Source: an uncultured Eubacteriales bacterium
GTDB lineage: Bacteria; Bacillota; Clostridia; Lachnospirales; Bianqueaceae
Assembly: GCA_902493345.1 (NCBI GenBank)
Contig: CABUPM010000041.1
Span: 1-19,957 of the forward strand
Direction: 5' to 3'
DNA length: 19,957 nt
Below are positions 15,597 to 19,957 of the stretch, piece by piece; the stretch's first letter is position 1; each line of letters begins with the position of its first letter. Below the pieces are notes generated by a model, which saw nothing but the letters and a program-made list of their open reading frames with translations, had not been told where the DNA came from and searched no databases. The translations under genes and the position numbers were made by a program.

Positions 15597-17348
15597 TTAT
15601 TCAACATCCTGCAGAGCGTCATATCCTTCCTCGCCTGTACGGACCTTGACCACATTCTCTACGTCATAGACAAAGATCTTGCCGTCGCCGATATGACCGG
15701 TATAAAGCACACGCTTTGCCGTATCGATCACAGTCCGGACCGGAACCGCGCTTACCACAATGTCCACCTGCACCTTCGGCAGCAGGCTCGCCTCGATCTG
15801 TACGCCACGGTAATACTCCGGCGCGCCCTTCTGGATGCCGCACCCAAGTACATGAGAAACTGTCATACCCGTGATTCCGATATCCATCATAGCGTTCTTC
15901 AGTGTTTCCAGACGAGACTCCTTACAGATGATCTCCACTTTGGTGAATTTCGCGGCGCCCTCCTCAAATGTCGGTACACGCTTGACTAGAACGGCCTCTG
16001 CCGCCGGTACTTCGCCGGACACCATAACCGGCTTGTCGCCCTCGTCAATGTATTCCGGAAGCATCGCAAAACCGGCATATGCTGACGGCAGGCCATGCTC
16101 TGTGATATCGAGACCCAGCGTCTCCTCCTCACGGCTGACACGAAGACCAACCGTCTTACGAATGATCAGGAACGTAAGTGTAATCGTAACCGCAGTCCAA
16201 GCCGCAACCGAAAGGATACCGGTAATCTGCAGACCCAGGAGCTTCAGTCCGCCGCCATAGAAGAGGCCGGTCAGCTGTTCTCCAGAAGCAGACGCGATCG
16301 AATATCCAGGCGCGCTGGACGTTGCGAACAGACCAACAGCAAGCGTACCCCATATACCGTTCATGCAATGAACGGCAACCGCACCGACCGGATCGTCCAC
16401 ATGCAGCTTATAATCCAGCAGCCAGACGCCAAAGACAACCAGCAGACCGCCGACGGCGCCGATAATCGCGGAGCCGAGCGCGTCGGTAACATCACATCCG
16501 GCCGTAACCGCAACCAAGCCTGCCAATGAAGCGTTCAGACACATCGAGACATCCGGCTTGCCATACTTGATCCAGGTAAATATCATACAAGTAACCGTCG
16601 CGACTGCCGGCGCCACCGTCGTCGTCAGGAAGATCGATCCCAGCTGTTCTACAGAGGTTGCCGCAGCACCGTTAAATCCATACCAGCCAAGCCACAGGAT
16701 GAAGACACCCAGCGAACCCAGCGCGATACTGTGTCCGGGGAACGCATTTACCTTGACGACTTTGCCCTTTTCATCATACTTAAACTTTCCGATACGCGGG
16801 CCCAGCAGCTTCGCGCCGATCAGCGCGGAGATACCTCCGACCATGTGAATTGCGCAGGAACCGGCAAAATCATGGAATCCCAAGCTCGACAGCCAGCCGC
16901 CGCCCCAGATCCAATGCGCCTCAATGGGATAGATCACAGCAGAGATCACACCGGAATAAATACAATAGGAAAGGAATTTGGTTCTCTCTGCCATCGCGCC
17001 GGAGACGATCGTTGCCGCCGTCGCGCAGAATACCAGATTGAATACAAAGCTGGAAAAATTAAAATTCTCATATGCGGTAAACAGATCAAATCCCGGTTTA
17101 CCGATCAGACCTACCAGATCCTCTCCCATCAGCAATCCAAAACCGATCAGGATAAATACGACTGTACCGATGCAGAAATCCATCAGGTTCTTCATGATGA
17201 TATTGCCGGTATTCTTGGCCCGCGTAAAGCCTGCCTCAACAAACCCGGCCTGCATCCAGAATACCAGAGCCGCGCCGATCAAAAACCAGACGGCAAATAC
17301 CTGTTCTGTTGTCGCCTCTGTTACGAGTGCTCTTATTGCTTCATCCAT
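15597..17348 (-). CDS. Ammonium transporter fused to a P-II regulatory domain
   Basis: 583 residues from ATG at 17348, chosen because of the CGGGAGG site 8 bases upstream; a longer frame reaches into the promoter and terminator region. Residues about 15-400 form an Amt/MEP/Rh channel of some eleven membrane spans, with the pore histidines in CAIHMVGG (His168) and AVHCMNG (His327) and the family motifs FVFCATAATIVSGAMAER-like (106-122) and DDPVGAVAVHCMNGIWGTLAVGLF. A linker of about 65 residues follows, then a complete P-II domain (about 468-583): VEIICKESRLETLKNAM, T-loop GCGIQKGAPEYYRGVQIEASLLPK, and the C-loop TGHIGDGKIFV. The usual uridylylated T-loop Tyr (EYM) is replaced by Ile (QIE). 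The fused domain probably gates the channel in response to 2-oxoglutarate and ATP/ADP. No separate glnK is visible. Confidence 0.95.
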   Translation of the reverse strand: MDEAIRALVTEATTEQVFAVWFLIGAALVFWMQAGFVEAGFTRAKNTGNIIMKNLMDFCIGTVVFILIGFGLLMGEDLVGLIGKPGFDLFTAYENFNFSSFVFNLVFCATAATIVSGAMAERTKFLSYCIYSGVISAVIYPIEAHWIWGGGWLSSLGFHDFAGSCAIHMVGGISALIGAKLLGPRIGKFKYDEKGKVVKVNAFPGHSIALGSLGVFILWLGWYGFNGAAATSVEQLGSIFLTTTVAPAVATVTCMIFTWIKYGKPDVSMCLNASLAGLVAVTAGCDVTDALGSAIIGAVGGLLVVFGVWLLDYKLHVDDPVGAVAVHCMNGIWGTLAVGLFATSSAPGYSIASASGEQLTGLFYGGGLKLLGLQITGILSVAAWTAVTITLTFLIIRKTVGLRVSREEETLGLDITEHGLPSAYAGFAMLPEYIDEGDKPVMVSGEVPAAEAVLVKRVPTFEEGAAKFTKVEIICKESRLETLKNAMMDIGITGMTVSHVLGCGIQKGAPEYYRGVQIEASLLPKVQVDIVVSAVPVRTVIDTAKRVLYTGHIGDGKIFVYDVENVVKVRTGEEGYDALQDVE

Positions 17349-17537
17349 TTCTTTTGCCTCCCGAAATGTAATCTTGGACACAAGCCCGGCCTTCTTTGCC
17401 GCTGTCCTGCCAGCCTGCCACCCGCCCGCGGATGCGTATGGTACCTGCAGAGTCTGCGCCCTGTCCTGAAAAAAGAAAACAAAAAGGGCGTCTCGATGCG
17501 TATCACATCGGAGACACCCTTGGCTCTTTTCGATGTG
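17349..17537 (-). promoter_or_regulatory. Leader of the amt-P-II gene with an early hairpin (possible attenuator)
   Basis: From the start of transcription predicted near 17531, the leader runs about 180 bases to the start codon. The first 50 bases form the terminator-like hairpin at 17519-17486 with its T run; the rest (17470-17360) is GC-rich with no gene and no riboswitch class I can recognise. The transporter could only be expressed if the hairpin is bypassed, which suggests antitermination or partial read-through. Confidence 0.5.
17474..17519 (-). terminator. Terminator-like hairpin just after the amt promoter
   Basis: On the minus strand GGGTGTCTC-C-GATG (17519-17506) pairs with CATCGAGACGCCC (17498-17486), one bulged C and one G-U, followed by TTTTTGTTTTCTTTT (17485-17471 region). 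It has all the marks of an intrinsic terminator, placed only about 12 bases into the transcript. Confidence 0.75.
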
Positions 17538-17566
17538 ATTATACATCATGTCATGAATTTTGTCAA
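17538..17566 (-). promoter_or_regulatory. Perfect consensus sigma-A promoter of amt-P-II
   Basis: On the minus strand TTGACA (17566-17561), 17 bases, TATAAT (17543-17538). Both elements and the spacing are consensus. The -10 is inside an inverted repeat, GATGT-N6-ACATC (17532-17547), which could be an operator. Confidence 0.88.
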
Positions 17567-17667
17567 TCGCAAAATTTCATTTTCTCATCATTCGAAAGAT
17601 ACAAAAAATTCATTTTCCTGCTTGTATATTTGTGTATTTTCATCATTCACAGTCCTCGTCTGATTCC

Positions 17668-17710
17668 ATTTGCATAATTCATTCCTCTATCATGCAAATT
17701 TGAATTCAAA
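17668..17710. repeat. Inverted repeats in the gap between amt-P-II and the acidic protein gene
   Basis: ATTTGCAT (17668-17675) and ATGCAAAT (17692-17699) are perfect inverted copies 16 bases apart, followed by the perfect palindrome TTTGAATTCAAA (17699-17710). The rest of 17568-17729 is AT-rich and I see no gene in it. They could be regulator sites for either divergent gene or chance features of AT-rich DNA. Confidence 0.4.
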
Positions 17711-17729
17711 AGTATTTTTAAAAAAACTC

Positions 17730-17758
17730 TTGTTATCTTTTATAAAATAGGTTATAAT
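17730..17758 (+). promoter_or_regulatory. Sigma-A-type promoter for the acidic membrane protein and rlmD
   Basis: TTGTTA (17730-17735), 17 bases, perfect TATAAT (17753-17758), about 40 bases before the start at 17798. Confidence 0.7.
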
Positions 17759-17797
17759 AGGGAAAAGTAGTAGAATTATTTAAGGAGGATGAGTGTG

Positions 17798-18073
17798 ATG
17801 ACATCACTGGATATCAATCAGGTAAAAGAACTTCTGGCTGAGAAAAAAGATAAGAAATTTATGTGGATTCTGGTCGGTGCAGCTTTGGCAGCTGCCGTGC
17901 TCATTTCCGTTCTTTTCCTTCTGAAGCGCAAGCAGGATGAGGATGACGATTGGGACGACGACGATTGGGATGATTGGGATGACGATGATTTCGATGAAGA
18001 AGACGAAGAGGACGATGAAGAGGCTGAGTCCGAAGAATCTGAAGAGACTTCTGAGGACCCTGACGAAGAGTAA
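17798..18073 (+). CDS. Small single-pass membrane protein with a highly acidic tail
   Basis: 91 residues. Start ATG 17798 is 9 bases after AAGGAGG (17782-17788); the in-frame ATG at 17789 touches that site and is unlikely. Residues 1-20 are a charged amphipathic segment (TSLDINQVKELLAEKKDKK), 21-42 a membrane span (FMWILVGAALAAAVLISVLFLL), 43-46 a basic stop (KRKQ), and 47-91 a tail in which 35 of 45 residues are Asp or Glu, with DDDDWDD-like units. The positive-inside rule is ambiguous because basic residues flank both sides of the span, so the side on which the tail lies is open. I do not recognise a characterised family; similar short proteins are common in Lachnospiraceae. It ends two bases before the methyltransferase gene and shares its promoter. 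Confidence 0.85.
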   Translation: MTSLDINQVKELLAEKKDKKFMWILVGAALAAAVLISVLFLLKRKQDEDDDWDDDDWDDWDDDDFDEEDEEDDEEAESEESEETSEDPDEE

Positions 18074-18075
18074 TC

Positions 18076-19761
18076 ATGAAGAAAAATCCAACCATCTTTC
18101 AGGGGTTGGTGAAGTCGGTCTCCTTTCCGAATAAGGGAACAGTGATTCCGGTGGTTGATGCTTCAGCCGCCGGTTTTTCTGTCTCTGACCCTTCTCCCAA
18201 ACCCGTTCATGTAAAAAATGTCCTTCCGGGACAGACCGTTGAGGTCTTTCAATCCAACCATCAGCACAAGCGCCGTGAAGGCACACTGCAGCGTCTGATC
18301 GCTCCGGCGCCCTATGAGATTCCATCCCCCTGTCCCCATGCCGCTTCCTGCGGCGGATGCAGCTACCAGACGGTTCCTTATTCGATGCAGCTTCAGTGGA
18401 AGAGCGATATGGTTCTCTCCCTTCTGGATACCGTACTGGACCGTGCGGAATACACCTATCTGCCAATTCTCTCCTCTCCTTTGCAATACGGCTACCGTAA
18501 CAAAATGGAGTTTTCCTTTGGCGATGAATATAAAAATGGCCCGCTGACTCTCGGTCTGCATAAGCGCGGCGCCTTCCACGACATCGTACCTGTCACGGAA
18601 TGTCAGATCGTCGATCCGGATTTTCGTCAGATACTGCGAGGTGTACTGGAGTATTTCACCGCTTCTGGCGATACATATCACAGTACCCGGACACACAGCG
18701 GTTATCTGCGCCATCTGGTGCTGCGGAGAAGCTTCCGTGACCAAGCGGTTCTGATCAATCTTGTGACCTCTTCGGACGGAGCCCTGGACTCTGAGGCATT
18801 TGTGCGTCACCTGACCGCTCTGCCCCTCTCTGGACACATCGCCGGGATTCTGCATACCACCAATGATTCTCTCGCGGATATTGTCCGTCCGGATCAGGTT
18901 GCTCTGCTCTATGGGGAGCCTTTCCTCACTGAAGAGCTTCTGGGGCTCAGCTTCCGCCTGTCCCCCTTCTCCTTTTTCCAGACCAACACGGCCGGCGCTT
19001 CCGTCCTGTATCAAACCGTGCTGGATATGGCCGGAGATCTAAAGGACCAGACGGTATTTGACTTGTACTGCGGAACCGGCACCATCGCGCAGATCATCGC
19101 CCATGCAGGAGCCAAACGGGTATTGGGCATTGAACTGATCGAAGAGGCCGTAGAAGCCGCAAAAGAAAACGCCCGTTTGAATGGGTTGGAAAACTGTACC
19201 TTCCTGGCCGGAGATGTTCTGAAGCTGGTGGATACACTCCAGGAACACCCTGACCTGATCGTGCTGGATCCCCCGCGGGACGGAATTCATCCCAAGGCGC
19301 TTCCCAAGATCCTGGCATATCAGCCTAAGCGCCTGATCTATGTCTCCTGTAAGCCCACTTCTCTCGTTCGGGACCTGCCCGCGTTAAAAGAAGCCGGATA
19401 CCATGTACAGACTGTCCGCACCGTGGATATGTTTCCGGGGACCGTGCATGTAGAGACGGTGGTCTTGCTTTCCAAGGGAGAGATCGACTCGAAAAAGGTT
19501 CGGGTTGAGTTCTCTTTGGAAGATATGGATATGTCCGAGTTCCAAGATGGAGCAACCTATCCGCAGATCAAGGAGTATGTTTTGGAGCATACCGGGTTAA
19601 AGGTTTCCAACCTTTATATTTCTCAGATAAAGAGAAAATGCGGACTGGAAGTCGGCAAGAACTACAATCTGCCGAAGTCCGAGGATTCCAGACAGCCCAT
19701 GTGTCCGCCGGAAAAAGAGAAAGCAATCCGAGAAGCATTCAAATATTTTGGGATGATCTAA
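18076..19761 (+). CDS. rlmD: 23S rRNA (uracil-C5)-methyltransferase, RlmD/RumA family, with extra C-terminal module
   Basis: 561 residues; typical members are about 450-460. An N-terminal TRAM-like domain (about 8-75) is followed by iron-sulfur ligands Cys86, Cys92, Cys95 (CPHAASCGGC) and Cys176 (TECQIV), then the SAM-dependent fold with SPFSFFQTN (296-304), DLYCGTGTI (329-337), DPPRDG (398-403), the nucleophile Cys425 in YVSCKP and the base Glu460 in HVETVVLL. All catalytic residues are present. The exact target (U1939 or U747/tRNA) cannot be fixed from sequence. Residues about 468-561 are an additional module (KVRVEFSLEDMDMSEF..., YPQIKEYVLEHTGLKVSNLYISQIKRKCGLEVGKNYNLPKSEDSRQPMCPPEKEKAI) that is not part of the enzyme core. 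The start lies two bases after the acidic protein gene. Confidence 0.93.
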   Translation: MKKNPTIFQGLVKSVSFPNKGTVIPVVDASAAGFSVSDPSPKPVHVKNVLPGQTVEVFQSNHQHKRREGTLQRLIAPAPYEIPSPCPHAASCGGCSYQTVPYSMQLQWKSDMVLSLLDTVLDRAEYTYLPILSSPLQYGYRNKMEFSFGDEYKNGPLTLGLHKRGAFHDIVPVTECQIVDPDFRQILRGVLEYFTASGDTYHSTRTHSGYLRHLVLRRSFRDQAVLINLVTSSDGALDSEAFVRHLTALPLSGHIAGILHTTNDSLADIVRPDQVALLYGEPFLTEELLGLSFRLSPFSFFQTNTAGASVLYQTVLDMAGDLKDQTVFDLYCGTGTIAQIIAHAGAKRVLGIELIEEAVEAAKENARLNGLENCTFLAGDVLKLVDTLQEHPDLIVLDPPRDGIHPKALPKILAYQPKRLIYVSCKPTSLVRDLPALKEAGYHVQTVRTVDMFPGTVHVETVVLLSKGEIDSKKVRVEFSLEDMDMSEFQDGATYPQIKEYVLEHTGLKVSNLYISQIKRKCGLEVGKNYNLPKSEDSRQPMCPPEKEKAIREAFKYFGMI

Positions 19762-19785
19762 CATCCCGCAAAATGGAGGTTTCTT

Positions 19786-19957
19786 ATGGATAGATTGATT
19801 TCTTGTGAGTTTAACATGGATACCGCTTGTGTGGAACTGAAATTTTTAGATGGCAGCATGATTGCCATTGATACCATCGCCGTGGAGAATGAGGTTGCCG
19901 ATAATATGTATCAGCGGTCAGAACTGGACTATCTGATCTACAATGATCCGATTGGAT
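19786..19957 (+). CDS. DUF6061-like small protein, C-terminus beyond the window
   Basis: The first 57 codons of a gene that runs off the right edge, starting at ATG 19786 behind ATGGAGG (25 bases after the rlmD stop). The sequence MDRLISCEFNMDTACVELKF, then GSMIAIDTIAVENEVADNMYQRSELDYLIYNDP, looks like DUF6061, a small family of unknown function common in gut Clostridia, often near integrative elements. I recognise it by pattern only. It may be co-transcribed with rlmD; I see no terminator between them. Confidence 0.75.
   Translation, partial: MDRLISCEFNMDTACVELKFLDGSMIAIDTIAVENEVADNMYQRSELDYLIYNDPIG

Noticed and set aside
17532..17547. First hairpin of an RNA switch (GATGT-N6-ACATC) pairing alternatively with the terminator arm before amt
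   Set aside because: The sequence overlaps the -10 TATAAT and would lie upstream of the transcription start, so it cannot be part of that RNA. It remains possible as a DNA operator.
17349..17549. A longer N-terminus for the ammonium transporter
   Set aside because: It would start at the -10 region and be translated through the terminator hairpin, has no ribosome site, and adds no family-like sequence. The ATG at 17348 has a good site.
17930..18070. GAT/GAC-rich run as a possible microsatellite or non-coding repeat
   Set aside because: It is in frame within a gene with promoter, ribosome site and membrane segment, so it is best explained as coding for the acidic tail.

Overview
The window looks like chromosomal DNA from a spore-forming, anaerobic low-GC-group Firmicute, most likely a gut Lachnospiraceae/Clostridia member. 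The evidence is a yunB-type sporulation gene, strong AGGAGG ribosome sites, sigma-A promoters, a T-box leader, and gene families typical of these bacteria (a DUF4358-like lipoprotein, a DHHW protein, a DUF6061-like protein, and an RlmD methyltransferase with an extra C-terminal module). I see no tRNA, rRNA, CRISPR array or insertion sequence.

Layout. (1) 1-270, minus: the start of an unrecognised gene running off the left edge, with its own promoter. (2) 302-4627, minus: an ECF-type sigma factor and its anti-sigma factor, followed by a DUF4358-like lipoprotein, an MBOAT O-acyltransferase and a DHHW/AlgX-like protein. Together these form a sigma-controlled module for acylating surface glycan. 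Four of the five genes are broken: two have one-base deletions in homopolymers, one has an in-frame TGA and one an in-frame TAG. The sigma gene and the lipoprotein operon share a promoter-like signature, CCGACA-N16-CGTTATATATA, suggesting the sigma factor controlled itself and this operon. (3) 4686-9566, minus: a T-box-controlled operon (specifier AUC, isoleucine) of yebC, ileS and a lipoprotein, closed by a strong terminator. (4) 9590-11250, minus: an ABM-domain monooxygenase, a YigZ/IMPACT protein and YunB. (5) 11306-14156, plus: a class A penicillin-binding protein with an S/G/D/E-rich tail. (6) 14185-15514, minus: a GNAT acetyltransferase overlapping a TetR regulator. (7) 15547-17566, minus: an ammonium transporter fused to a P-II domain. 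It is preceded by a perfect consensus promoter and, immediately after it, a terminator-like hairpin, which looks like an attenuator. (8) 17730-19957, plus: a small membrane protein with an extremely acidic tail, an RlmD/RumA-type RNA methyltransferase with an extra module of about 94 residues, and the start of a DUF6061-like gene.

The most notable signal is the coordinated decay of the sigma-factor regulon (302-4627) beside 15 kb of intact genes, together with the promoter motif that ties the regulon together. The next is the promoter-terminator leader of the amt-P-II fusion. Both are read from sequence only. The lesions need to be confirmed against sequencing reads, because two of them lie in homopolymers.
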